Assembly (NCBI GenBank): GCA_019751945.1
Contig: JAIEMT010000017.1
Span: 62,001-126,000, forward strand
Direction: 5' to 3'
Source: a bacterium
Lineage (GTDB): Bacteria > Bdellovibrionota > UBA1018
DNA: 64,000 nucleotides
Below are positions 51,845-62,533 of this stretch, piece by piece; the stretch's first letter is position 1; every line of letters starts with the position of its first letter. The notes below the pieces were generated by a model. It saw only the letters and a program-made list of their open reading frames with translations, was not told the DNA's origin and did not search any database. The translations under genes and the position numbers were made by a program.

Positions 51845-53686
51845 CTATCGGCTTGCGGGTGCTCTTTCAGAAGCGGCAGGACTCGGAGCTGCTACTTGGG
51901 GCACAGGGCGACCGGCGCGAACTAGTTCTGTTCGAACGTTTTCGATCTTGGACGCGAGTTTCTTCTTATTGTCGTCATCGTCCATGAACTTGTACGCTTC
52001 TTGATATTGGAGCAGAGCCTTCTCACGAAGGTTAGCTCTCATGTAGGCATCACCCAAATGTTCTAAGATGGTGGGCTCATCCGGCTTCAGCTGAACCGCT
52101 CTTTCGAGTTCAACCACCGCTTCTTTCAATCTGCCGCGAACGAAGAGGTGCCAGCCCCAGCTGTCTTTGATGTAACCATTGGTAGGTTTCAGGGCCATGG
52201 CTTTCTTGAGGAGCTTCTCGGCATCCGTCATACGCATGCCCTTCACGGTCCAGGTGTAGCCAATGTAATTCAGTGCATCGGCATTGTCCGGATTGATTAC
52301 GAGAATGGCTTCCATCTGCTCGAGGCTCTTATCGGTTTCGCCCATGCGGTCATACAAACTGCCCAAGTAGTAGCGAAGTTTCTCGTCATCCGAAAAAAGT
52401 TTTACGCCTTTGGTGAGAATCGTCACTGCCTGATCGAGTTTCTTGCCTTCTTCTTCTAGGCTTGCTGCAAGAATATAGAACGTCGGAGTTTTGGGTTGCT
52501 GCACGATCGCCGCTTCCACATAGACCTTCGCTTCTTCGATCTTGTTCTGCGTTCTCATGATTTCGACGTAGTTCAACACACCGTCCACGTAGAGCTTAGA
52601 ATCAGGCTTGATTGCCGCAAAGTAGCCTTTGGCTTTTTCGTATTCCTTGGTCTCCTTATAAAGGATGCCCAGGTAGAGCTGAATACGTTCCGCATCGGGG
52701 CTCTTGGTCAGAATTTCTTCAAACGTCGCGATGGCTTTTGTGTAGTCTTTGGTTTCCATGTGGACAAGCCCCAGCTTGACTCGAGCATTGAGGTCATCCG
52801 GATCTGCCGCACTGATTCCTTCCAGATAGGGAATCGCATCTTTATAACGGCCTTCTTTTAGGTAGATCGTTGCGAGGCGATTTGCTGCAGCAACGTCCTG
52901 AGAGTCTGCAAAAACTTCCTTATAAAGACGGACTGCTTCATCGTTCCTATTGTTCTCTTCGTACAAGAAACCCAGTGCCAATGAAGCTTGTGAAAAACCG
53001 GGGCGTACTTCGCGTGCTTTTAAATACGCGGCCACGGCAGGCTTGAAATGTTCGAGGCGTTGTTCGGATCTGCCCAAGTAATACCAAGCCAGAGCGGAGT
53101 CCGGGTTTCTTTTCAAAAACTTTTGAAGATCCTGCGCTGCTTCACTTGGCCGATTTTCTTCGATGAGGAGTTGCGATTTATAGACCATCGCTTCTTCATG
53201 TGTCGGATCTTGTTTCAATACGCGATTGTACTCAGCGAGTGCTGAGGTGGTTTCGTGCGTCGTTGAATAAAGTCCTGCCAACATCAAACGCGCGTCGATA
53301 AACGACGGATCATTCTTCAATGCGGCCTTACAAGTTTCGAGAGCTTCAGCGAGCATTCCTTTTTTCACGTATTCCGATGCGAGACGTGCGTGAACGAGCG
53401 AAGAATTTGGATCAAACATCAACGTGAGTTTGTATTCTTCAATCGCGCGATCAGAACTTCCTTGTGCCGCGTGAGCTTGCGCCAAACTAAAGTGATATTC
53501 TGCCGAAGCTTCAGGATTTCCCTTCGCTGCTTCTGGCGACATTTTATTTGTTTCTTCTACTGCAGCTGTTGGAGCAGGAGGAGTTTCTGATTTCTCCTCA
53601 TTGACTTTGCGTCCTGCGCATCCGCTCCCCAGAGCAATGCCCAAAACGAGTACGATTCCGATTCGTGTGGATGGACGTAATGTCAT
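51845..53686 (-). CDS. TPR lipoprotein
   Basis: A 613-residue lipoprotein with signal VLVLGIALGSGC (Cys 23) and a Glu/Ala/Pro-rich linker. At least fifteen tetratricopeptide repeats follow from about residue 60 (AEYHFSLAQAHAAQGSSDRA, AWYYLGRSEQRLEHFKPAVA, ALNYIGYTWTVKGMRMTDAE), with a Pro/Ala tail. It resembles surface TPR lipoproteins that scaffold multi-protein assemblies. It is the first gene of a nine-gene minus-strand run, preceded by the 400-base gap. Confidence 0.85.
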   Translation of the reverse strand: MTLRPSTRIGIVLVLGIALGSGCAGRKVNEEKSETPPAPTAAVEETNKMSPEAAKGNPEASAEYHFSLAQAHAAQGSSDRAIEEYKLTLMFDPNSSLVHARLASEYVKKGMLAEALETCKAALKNDPSFIDARLMLAGLYSTTHETTSALAEYNRVLKQDPTHEEAMVYKSQLLIEENRPSEAAQDLQKFLKRNPDSALAWYYLGRSEQRLEHFKPAVAAYLKAREVRPGFSQASLALGFLYEENNRNDEAVRLYKEVFADSQDVAAANRLATIYLKEGRYKDAIPYLEGISAADPDDLNARVKLGLVHMETKDYTKAIATFEEILTKSPDAERIQLYLGILYKETKEYEKAKGYFAAIKPDSKLYVDGVLNYVEIMRTQNKIEEAKVYVEAAIVQQPKTPTFYILAASLEEEGKKLDQAVTILTKGVKLFSDDEKLRYYLGSLYDRMGETDKSLEQMEAILVINPDNADALNYIGYTWTVKGMRMTDAEKLLKKAMALKPTNGYIKDSWGWHLFVRGRLKEAVVELERAVQLKPDEPTILEHLGDAYMRANLREKALLQYQEAYKFMDDDDNKKKLASKIENVRTELVRAGRPVPQVAAPSPAASERAPASR

Positions 53687-54087
53687 AAAAGAGTTCTTGC
53701 TCCCTCACAGTACGGATCGACTCTTTTGCGAGGAAACTAAAGATTCTGCGGGTCTTCGTTATGAGGACTAGGCAAGAATGGCTCTGGTAGCGGGTCTTGC
53801 GGTTTGTATCGCGACGTGTTTAACTATTTGCGTTAGGGGTCGTAAAAAAATGCATTTAATGCAGTCCGACTCTTGACTTTAGTGCAGTGGGTTGTTATTT
53901 GACTCCATGTGCACTTTTGACACGTTGTGACAAAGGTACACAGCAACGAAACGAATGAATGAATGCGAGTAGGGGTACTCAGTTCTCGGGGGGATCGGTA
54001 AATCACTTAACAGTTTGTTGAGGAGACCGGTTTTGAGAAATGAAGACTCTTTCACTCGTGTATTAATGGCCTTAAAAGGGGGACCGA
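53687..54087. promoter_or_regulatory. 400-base divergent intergenic region with several dyads and repeats
   Basis: This gap separates the TPR lipoprotein and PhaR-like genes. It holds a perfect 13-bp palindrome TGCATT-T-AATGCA (53851-53863). TTTAATGCAGT and TTTAGTGCAGT (53855-53865 and 53878-53888) are direct repeats around a TTGACT (53873-53878). TTGACAC-GTT-GTGACAA (53917-53933) is an imperfect palindrome. A GGGGGACC ribosome site precedes the PhaR-like ATG. No RNA gene was seen. The dense motifs suggest regulated transcription of one or both genes. Confidence 0.5.
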
Positions 54088-54435
54088 ATGAAAGAAACGA
54101 AGATTATCAAGAGATATCAGAACCGTAAGCTCTACGATACTCATGAATCCAGCTACGTGACTCTCGACGAAATCGCCAAAATGATTAAAGGCGGCGAGGA
54201 CCTCCGAGTCATCGACAATAAAACTAAGAACGACATCACTGCAGCGACTCTGACTCAGCTCCTTTATGAGAGCGAGAAGAAGTCGAACACTCAGCCCTCC
54301 GTTGAGCTTTTGAAGGAAATCATCCGCCACGGCGATGGTTCTTTCTCGGGCTTCATCGCAGGCAAACTCGGCGCTGAAATGGCTAAGTTTGACTCGGACA
54401 CCTCGTCGAGCCGCTCGGTCAGCATGAGCCAGTAG
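54088..54435 (+). CDS. PhaR-like polyhydroxyalkanoate-type regulator (short)
   Basis: A 115-residue protein with the PHB_acc_N domain at residues 3-65: IKRYQNRKLYDTHESSYVTL, DEIAKMIKGGEDLRVIDNKT and NDITAATLTQLLYESEK. PhaR proteins bind DNA and PHA granules to control polyhydroxyalkanoate genes. This protein lacks the second, granule-binding domain, as do short forms in Bdellovibrio and relatives, so its role may be different. It has its own long upstream regulatory region. Confidence 0.85.
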   Translation: MKETKIIKRYQNRKLYDTHESSYVTLDEIAKMIKGGEDLRVIDNKTKNDITAATLTQLLYESEKKSNTQPSVELLKEIIRHGDGSFSGFIAGKLGAEMAKFDSDTSSSRSVSMSQ

Positions 54436-54513
54436 GCAAAAGCCGCCTAGCGACAAATTCGGGGAAGTCTTTGGGGTTTGCACACAGCAGAAAAGCCCAT
54501 TAGACTTGATTGT

Positions 54514-55242
54514 ATGAGTGGTTTTTTACTCTCCAAATTTTGTCGTTTTTATAAGTTCAAGGGAAAGGTCGCGACCCTACATGGTCTAGGAGCAGTCCTA
54601 GCAATCATGGGGGGCGCGACTTCCGCCCTTGCAGCTACTGGGAATAACTGGAATGACAAGCCGTCCTGGATGTCTTCCTTGGATTCCGATGATTCTGCTC
54701 CTCCTCATCGTCGCGGAAGTTCTGTTTCGCGGGGGGAGCGATCCCGAAACTTTTCACCCTTCGTCCCTGGCTCCAATAATTTAGCGATCGAAGTCGGTCA
54801 GATCTTCTTGATGGGGGATCTCAGTTCCAACTTTGAAGACTCCTTGGGAACGGCAGTCAACTACACCTACGGTGTGAGCGATATTTTTGGTTTCAACGCC
54901 GCCCTCGGTTATTCCAACCATGCCGGTGGCAAGCTATCGATGACGAGTTTGAAGTCCGGCCTTCGTTTGAATCTGAGCTGGTACGACAAAGTCATTCCTT
55001 ACATCGCGTTTGGTTTGGGATTCTACCGCCCAAGCTACATGGTGAATGCGACGGATTCCAACTCTCCAGTTCTCTTCGGTGTGCACGTAGGTCCGGGAGT
55101 GGATCTCGAAATTTCGAGAGACCTCTTCTTCGGCGCCGCGCTTACTTTCCACGACATGTTCAACTCCGTGAAAATCGCCCCCGGCAAAAGTCTGGGCGGC
55201 ACCTATACGTCGTTCTTCCTGCATCTCGGAACGACGTTCTAA
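54514..55242 (+). CDS. Outer-membrane beta-barrel-like exported protein
   Basis: A 242-residue protein from ATG 54514; an earlier TTG at 54478 is possible. A signal region runs to about residue 43 (HGLGAVLAIMGGATSALA). The mature protein has barrel-like strands with aromatic and Gly residues (LAIEVGQIFLMGDLSS, GVSDIFGFNAALGYSNHAGG, PYIAFGLGFYRP, LFFGAALTFHDMF) and ends TSFFLHLGTTF. The C-terminal Phe is typical of outer-membrane proteins. No family was named. Confidence 0.6.
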   Translation: MSGFLLSKFCRFYKFKGKVATLHGLGAVLAIMGGATSALAATGNNWNDKPSWMSSLDSDDSAPPHRRGSSVSRGERSRNFSPFVPGSNNLAIEVGQIFLMGDLSSNFEDSLGTAVNYTYGVSDIFGFNAALGYSNHAGGKLSMTSLKSGLRLNLSWYDKVIPYIAFGLGFYRPSYMVNATDSNSPVLFGVHVGPGVDLEISRDLFFGAALTFHDMFNSVKIAPGKSLGGTYTSFFLHLGTTF

Positions 55243-55349
55243 AAGTCTACGATTAGCTACCGAATTGCCGTTGTTCCCTTTATTTCAATTTGACAGATTT
55301 CACCCCCTCTGGCATCGCTGCGTCAGCAAATTCTTAATAAGGAGGGATT

Positions 55350-55694
55350 ATGCGCGGTTTGTTGTTGGGTGCGATGATGGTGTTGGCCGGCCAGGGTCTT
55401 GCTGTGGCGGGAGAGCTAGTGTCCTCTGACTTACCTCTCGAGACGTCTCTACCAGCAACCCAGGACAACTTGGGTTGGTTGTTGAATAACCCATTTGATC
55501 CTTTGGAAGACCCTCTTTGCGTGATCAGCCAATTGACGGATCCGGCTGGAAAATTTAACAAACTTCATCTTCAGGGAATCCAATTCAAGGAGATCATGTT
55601 TACCACTCGTTTCTATGGCCGCCGAAATTTCATATGGGTGCGGATGGTTTGGGATGGCGGATTCTCCACCGTGGCCGCATGCCCGATGAAATAG
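55350..55694 (+). CDS. Small secreted protein of unknown function
   Basis: A 114-residue protein from ATG 55350 with an excellent AAGGAGG ribosome site and a signal peptide (RGLLLGAMMVLAGQGLAVAGE). The mature part contains PFDPLEDPLCVISQLTDPAG and WVRMVWDGGFSTVAACP, with two Cys that could pair. No family was recognised. Confidence 0.65.
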   Translation: MRGLLLGAMMVLAGQGLAVAGELVSSDLPLETSLPATQDNLGWLLNNPFDPLEDPLCVISQLTDPAGKFNKLHLQGIQFKEIMFTTRFYGRRNFIWVRMVWDGGFSTVAACPMK

Positions 55695-55718
55695 CCGCGA
55701 ATCATCTTAGCGGAAGTA

Positions 55719-56603
55719 CTACTGCTTAGCCTGAGCAACCATCGACTCGAGCTGCTCGAGCGAAAAGTCGTACACCTTCGTGCAGAAGTCGCAGCGAATG
55801 GTGGCCTTCTTATCTTCCTCAATCATGGATTGAAGCTCGGCGACACCGACTAAGGCCAGAGCGCGTTCGACCCGATCACGTGAACACTGACATTTGAATT
55901 GAAGCTTCTGTTCTTCGACGACCATGAACGCTTCATCCTGCATGAGCTTGGAAATAAGGCTCAGGGGGTCAGGGTTGGTAGCGAACTCTCGAGCCACGTC
56001 GTGAATTTCTCGGATGTGGGATTCGATGGATCGAATCTCTCGATCGGTGGCGCCGGGCAGGGCTTGAATTAAAAAGCCGCCCGCGGTTTGAACTTTTCCG
56101 TCTTTCATTTCTACCGCGAGTCCCACAGCGGAAGGAACTTGTTCACTTTGAGTCCAGTAGAAGGCGAGGTCTTTTGCCAAGTGCCCGGTAACCAGTGGGA
56201 CTGTCCCGATGTAAGGTTGCTGGCCGACTTGGTCTTTCGTTCTGAGAACTGAAAGAAGCCCAGTTCCCCAGGGACCAGCGTTGGGATTTTCAGGATCAGC
56301 AATGGTGGGGAATTCTCGTTGAATGACGTAACCGCGAACTCTTCCATCAGGATAGGCGTCCACAAGAGCTTGTCTGAAATTTTTTGAACCTTGAATGTTT
56401 AAATTAATGCGCTCACCAGGCTTGCAATAAGAGGCCAGCAAGAGAGCGCCCATCACCGCTTCACCCAAGCCTTGCGAACCGACAGGGTCGAGGTCGTGTG
56501 TCTCAACCATGGATCGAACTAGCTCGGTTGCTTGAATGCCCACACCTCGAACATTGCCTGCGGTGGAGATACATTTGACCCAACGGTCAGCTGTCTTAGT
56601 CAT
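55719..56603 (-). CDS. hslO: Redox-regulated chaperone Hsp33
   Basis: A 294-residue protein from ATG 56603 (MTKTADRWVKCIS); a start further upstream would run into the groEL terminator. The substrate-binding core has HDLDPVGSQGLGEAVMGALL, NIQGSKNFRQALVDAYPDG and GGFLIQALPGATD. The redox Zn switch is CQCSRDR and RCDFC (CxC and CxxC). Hsp33 is a cytoplasmic holdase switched on by oxidation. It is downstream of groEL but separated by a terminator. Confidence 0.93.
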   Translation of the reverse strand: MTKTADRWVKCISTAGNVRGVGIQATELVRSMVETHDLDPVGSQGLGEAVMGALLLASYCKPGERINLNIQGSKNFRQALVDAYPDGRVRGYVIQREFPTIADPENPNAGPWGTGLLSVLRTKDQVGQQPYIGTVPLVTGHLAKDLAFYWTQSEQVPSAVGLAVEMKDGKVQTAGGFLIQALPGATDREIRSIESHIREIHDVAREFATNPDPLSLISKLMQDEAFMVVEEQKLQFKCQCSRDRVERALALVGVAELQSMIEEDKKATIRCDFCTKVYDFSLEQLESMVAQAKQ

Positions 56604-56620
56604 CGAAAAGATTCCTAGCA

Positions 56621-56654
56621 AAAAAAAGCCCCGGCTACAAAGAGTAACCGGGGC
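56621..56654 (-). terminator. Rho-independent terminator after groEL
   Basis: On the minus strand, GCCCCGG and its complement (arms 56628-56634 and 56648-56654) form a strong stem with an inner TAC/GTA pair. A T-run (complement of 56621-56627) follows. It is 60 bases downstream of the groEL stop codon. Confidence 0.85.
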
Positions 56655-56714
56655 CCGAAACTGCCACAGCCGCCAGCTGCCTGCTTCCGCAGACCGCCAA
56701 CCGCTCACAGATTT

Positions 56715-58663
<1,949 letters not shown>

Positions 58664-58770
58664 GGTTTCTCCTTTATTATTCGCTTTCTAACGGCGATTC
58701 GCGGCGGTACCTCACCTAGAAAAAAACCTGGGAGATCACGTCACGAAAAGCCCTTAAATTCTTTGATTGG

Positions 58771-58799
58771 TATATTGGCTATCACTGCAAGTTTGTCAA
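58771..58799 (-). promoter_or_regulatory. groESL promoter
   Basis: On the minus strand a perfect TTGACA (complement of 58794-58799) is followed 17 bases on by AATATA (complement of 58771-58776). The groES ATG is about 110 bases downstream. It looks like a housekeeping-sigma promoter; no heat-shock sigma-32-type boxes were seen. Confidence 0.6.
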
Positions 58800-58888
58800 C
58801 TTTTGACGCTAACTTTTTTTCGTTTTCGGCTCTGGAAGCCTCAACTGAGCTTGACCCGACTTATTTGATCTGTTATCAAGAGTGCGGT

Positions 58889-59404
58889 TTGAAGCACTCA
58901 GTCATTTTCTCTGCATTTCTGATTTTTTCGACAGCTGCTCTGGGGGCGGAGGTCTATTCGGCTACGGACGGAGAAACCTTGGGTCCGGATGTCATTGCTC
59001 CTCTTCCGCAACAAGCGGAATCTGGAGTTCCTGCGGCTCCGGTCGCTCCAGTTACAAAAGTCGCTCCGTTGAAACCTTCAAAGAAGGCTGTGGCTGCGGC
59101 GAAGCCGCCCCGCCGCAAGCGCGGAAAAAACTCCGCTGCTAAGCCGTTCGATCAGGTGCCGGAAGTCCAGGCGGAGGCCATCGCCAGCCGCTTGAAGATT
59201 GTGGAGCAAATGATTCTGAAACATGGTCGAGCCTACGACTATCGCACCCACACCGTTGCCGAGCTTCAAAAGATTCTGGCTCGTTTAGATCGGAAGTACG
59301 TTGCACAGCATCAGGTGCGCCCTGTCCGGAGTTTTCAAGGGGAGCCAGCATTGCCCCCTCCCCCGGTCCTCCTGCCCGATCAAACAGAGATTTTCAGCCA
59401 ATAA
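58889..59404 (+). CDS. Secreted basic/Pro-rich protein of unknown function
   Basis: A 171-residue protein from TTG 58889 (signal peptide KHSVIFSAFLIFSTAALGA), with AAGAG just upstream. The open frame continues 5' to 58763, but that part overlaps the groESL promoter and has no leader of its own. The mature part is rich in Ala, Pro and Lys (PAAPVAPVTKVAPLKPSKKA), then helical (ASRLKIVEQMILKHGRAYDY), and ends in a Pro-rich tail. No family was recognised. Confidence 0.5.
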   Translation: MKHSVIFSAFLIFSTAALGAEVYSATDGETLGPDVIAPLPQQAESGVPAAPVAPVTKVAPLKPSKKAVAAAKPPRRKRGKNSAAKPFDQVPEVQAEAIASRLKIVEQMILKHGRAYDYRTHTVAELQKILARLDRKYVAQHQVRPVRSFQGEPALPPPPVLLPDQTEIFSQ

Positions 59405-59433
59405 ATTCAGGTGGGTGGTAGAGTTTTCGCCAC

Positions 59434-62370
59434 GTGAAACCTTCGCAGTTTTACATTCTCAGCTTGAGTTTGAGTCTGATGGGCTTGGCCTGTCAGACCA
59501 CTCCGACCGCGCCTGCCCGACCTCCGGGTGAGAAGCGGGTGGGGACTCTTTCTTTCGCCGGTGAAAAGCGAATCAAGAATCTGCGCCAGCTGACTTTTGG
59601 GGGAACGAATGCCGAGGCCTACTGGTCCTATGACAGTCGCTGGCTAGTTTTTCAGCGCAGTGGTCCTGAGGCAGAATGTGATCAGATTTTTAAAATGAAG
59701 GCCGATGGATCGAGTCGAGTTCAGCTCTCCAGCGGCAAGGGTCGCACGACCTGTGGGTTCTTTACTCCGAACGATCGGCGCATCCTTTACAGCACGACTT
59801 CTCCGATCGAAGACAAGTGCCCCGCTCCTCCCGACAAGTCGCATGGTTATGTGTGGGGAATTTTTCCGAGCTATCGGATTTACACCTCTGCAACCGATGG
59901 CAGTGAAGTGCAGCCAGCAGAGACAACGACTTCGAAGGGCTACACCGCCGAAGCCACGACTTGCTCAGACGGAAGTGTTGTTTTTACGAGCGACCGCGAT
60001 GGCGATCTCGAGCTTTACGTCGGCAAGATGGACAAGAATGGCCAACTGAAGAACATCAAGCGAGTGACTCGCCAGGTGGGTTACGACGGGGGCGCGAATT
60101 TTTCTGCTGATTGCACGCAACTGGTTTGGAGAGCGTCTCGTCCGGTGACGCAAACCGAGTCGGATGAATACTTCACCCTGCTCCGAAAGCATTTGGTGAA
60201 GCCCGGCAAATTGGAAATTTGGACGGCGAAGGCTGATGGTTCAGATGCGCGCCAGGTGACTCATTTGGACGCCGCGAGTTTTGCGCCGGTGTTTACTCCC
60301 GATGGGAAACATATTTTGTTTTCGTCGAACTATAAAGGTGGGGCCGGTACCCGCAATTTCGACATCTTCATGATTCGGCCTGATGGAACGCATCTCGAAC
60401 AACTCACTTACGCGGGTGGCTTTGACAGCTTTCCGATGATTTCTCCGGACGGAGATAAAATTGTTTTCGCCTCTTCTCGTTTCGCGAAAGAGCGAAGTGA
60501 GATCAATATATTTGTGGGCGATTGGGATGGTTCTCACGAGGATGCGGCCCCGCTCTCTCCTGAAGATGCCAACGCGTTCAATCGATTCATGGCTGTGGTT
60601 GAAAAACTTTCTTCTCCCGACATGCAGGGTAGGGGAGTGACGACCGATGGAATTAAGAAGGCCGAAAGTTTTGTAGAAGAGGAGTTTCGGAGAATCGGAC
60701 TCCGCCCCTTCTTTGAGTTGTTTCAGCCCGGTCCTGCTGCACATGTTTCGGGAAAGCTCTCGGGATATCGCCAGCCGGTTGAAATTCAAACGGGCGTGAG
60801 CGCGGATCTGAAGCAGACAGAATTTCAAGCAGAAGGCACTCATTATAAGGTGGTGGATCAGTTCTATCCCGCCGAGTTTTCGACGAATGGGGAATTCAAC
60901 GGGGTGATTCGAGATTCAGGTTTTGGAATCGTGGCACCCGAGTTGGGCCTCGATGACTACGATAGTTTTCGTGCGACGGGACGAGTGGCTTTGATTCGTC
61001 GCTACACTCCGAAGTCGCTCAAGCTGACGGTAGAGCAGGAGCGCTCTTACAGCGACCTTCGTTACAAAGCTTACGTCGCGCGCGAGCGCGGAGCTTCAGC
61101 TGTTATTTTCTGGGATTCGGATGAGGAGAGCTCGGATCGTTTTAAGAATTCCACGACGACCCGAACTTTGGGTGGCACGAGCGACGTGGGTATTCCAGTT
61201 TTGTTTGTTTCAAGAAGTGTAGGCAAGGAACTCGTGGCTCTAGCGAAAGGGGGCCAGCCCGTCGAAGTTCACGGAAAAGTTCTGCTGAAAAAAGATAGCC
61301 GGACCACCCATAATCTTTTGGGCGTGTTAGGCGATCACTGTTCTGAAAAACCAGTCGTCGTGATTGGAGCGCACCTCGATCATTTGGGGATGGGCTCTTC
61401 GCATTCTCTCGAGTCTTCGAAGACGGGTTTACATCCGGGAGCGGATGATAACGCTTCCGGTATTGCCGGAATTTTAGAAGCCGCACGAGTTCTGAAAGGT
61501 CCGAAGCGCAAAACGGCGACCGTTCCGGAAGCTTGCTATATTTTTGCAGCGTTTACTGGCGAGGAAGTGGGCGTGGTCGGATCCTCTCATCTGGTGAATC
61601 TGCTTCAGCAGATGAAGTTTCGTCCCAAGGCCATGCTGAATTTAGACATGGTGGGGCGTTTAAGAAATAATTTCGTTTTGAGTTTCGGTACGGACACGGC
61701 GACGCAATGGGCGTCTCTTCTCAAAGAAGAATGTCAGGCGCGCGGATTGACTTGCGCGGGCGGCGGCGATGGCTACGGCCCGAGTGACCACATGCCGTTT
61801 TACATTGCGGGAGTGCCGGTTCTTCACTTCTTCACGGGGGCTCACAGCGAATACCACCGTCCTTCAGATGTGGCTTCTTTGGTGAATGCTACCGGAGGCG
61901 TGCAGATTGCCGATGTCGTGGCAGCTGTGGCGAAACGAGTGGGGGCATCTCATCAGCGCCTCGATTTCCAACGTCCGAAGAGTGCGACCACTTTAGCTGC
62001 TACAATGGGAAGTGGAGATGTTCGAAGTTTCGGCGCGTATCTGGGAACCATTCCCGATTATTCGATGATGCAACCCAATGGCGAGACCCTGGATCCGGGA
62101 TCTGCCAATCCAACGAAGAAGCCCGATTTTCGCGGAGTGAAGTTGGCGGGCACGCGCACGGGAAGCCCTGCAGAATTGGCAGGTGTTCGGCCGGGAGATA
62201 TTTTGGTCGGCATTCTCCAAGAAGGTCAAAAGCGAAAGCACATCCTGAGCCTCGAAGACTTTACTTACGTTTTAAAGAGTCTGCGCCCGGGTCAGAAAGT
62301 CGATCTCGCCGTTCAGCGCGAGGGGACTGAAATTCTCCTCACAACCGTTGTCGGCCGCCGCGAGAAATGA
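59434..62370 (+). CDS. TolB-like/M28 peptidase/PDZ lipoprotein
   Basis: A 978-residue lipoprotein (LSLSLSLMGLAC, Cys 20). Residues 45-370 form a TolB/WD40-type propeller (FSADCTQLVWRASRP, FTPDGKHILFSSNYKGG, ISPDGDKIVFASSR). A PA-like insertion (about 440-620) follows, then an M28 zinc aminopeptidase: GAHLDHLGMG, GADDNASGIAGILEAA, FTGEEVGVVGSS, NLDMVGRL and the metal His in SEYHRPSD. A C-terminal PDZ domain (RTGSPAELAGVRPGDILVG) ends it. The likely role is extracellular or periplasmic digestion of peptides, a useful trait for a predator or scavenger. Confidence 0.88.
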   Translation: MKPSQFYILSLSLSLMGLACQTTPTAPARPPGEKRVGTLSFAGEKRIKNLRQLTFGGTNAEAYWSYDSRWLVFQRSGPEAECDQIFKMKADGSSRVQLSSGKGRTTCGFFTPNDRRILYSTTSPIEDKCPAPPDKSHGYVWGIFPSYRIYTSATDGSEVQPAETTTSKGYTAEATTCSDGSVVFTSDRDGDLELYVGKMDKNGQLKNIKRVTRQVGYDGGANFSADCTQLVWRASRPVTQTESDEYFTLLRKHLVKPGKLEIWTAKADGSDARQVTHLDAASFAPVFTPDGKHILFSSNYKGGAGTRNFDIFMIRPDGTHLEQLTYAGGFDSFPMISPDGDKIVFASSRFAKERSEINIFVGDWDGSHEDAAPLSPEDANAFNRFMAVVEKLSSPDMQGRGVTTDGIKKAESFVEEEFRRIGLRPFFELFQPGPAAHVSGKLSGYRQPVEIQTGVSADLKQTEFQAEGTHYKVVDQFYPAEFSTNGEFNGVIRDSGFGIVAPELGLDDYDSFRATGRVALIRRYTPKSLKLTVEQERSYSDLRYKAYVARERGASAVIFWDSDEESSDRFKNSTTTRTLGGTSDVGIPVLFVSRSVGKELVALAKGGQPVEVHGKVLLKKDSRTTHNLLGVLGDHCSEKPVVVIGAHLDHLGMGSSHSLESSKTGLHPGADDNASGIAGILEAARVLKGPKRKTATVPEACYIFAAFTGEEVGVVGSSHLVNLLQQMKFRPKAMLNLDMVGRLRNNFVLSFGTDTATQWASLLKEECQARGLTCAGGGDGYGPSDHMPFYIAGVPVLHFFTGAHSEYHRPSDVASLVNATGGVQIADVVAAVAKRVGASHQRLDFQRPKSATTLAATMGSGDVRSFGAYLGTIPDYSMMQPNGETLDPGSANPTKKPDFRGVKLAGTRTGSPAELAGVRPGDILVGILQEGQKRKHILSLEDFTYVLKSLRPGQKVDLAVQREGTEILLTTVVGRREK

Positions 62371-62533
62371 TGTACGGTGTCATTTATTTTTTTTACATAA
62401 TTAGAGAATATTCCCTGGGACATCTTTGCTCGTGAGTTCTTAGGACTTGGGACATTTTCTCTCGTGAATTTTTTTTAATGACGTTATTTGTGTTTATTCG
62501 GGCGGCATGGAGAGTGCATTCTTATGTATTCAC
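62371..62533 (+). promoter_or_regulatory. Intergenic region with two imperfect 23-base direct repeats
   Basis: TGGGACATCTTTGCTCGTG (from 62416) and TGGGACATTTTCTCTCGTG (from 62448) are near-identical and 32 bases apart. They lie upstream of the metal ATPase gene. They could be operator half-sites or a remnant of a mobile element end; the sequence is AT-rich with no clear -35/-10 pair. Confidence 0.35.

Noticed and set aside
53917..53939. TTGACA at 53917 as a -35 box for the PhaR-like gene
   Set aside because: No acceptable -10 hexamer is found 16-18 bases downstream, so I treat it only as a palindrome arm.
58880..58899. CIRCE-like inverted repeat near groESL
   Set aside because: The arms are in the opposite order (GAGTGC then GCACTC), so it is not the HrcA operator.
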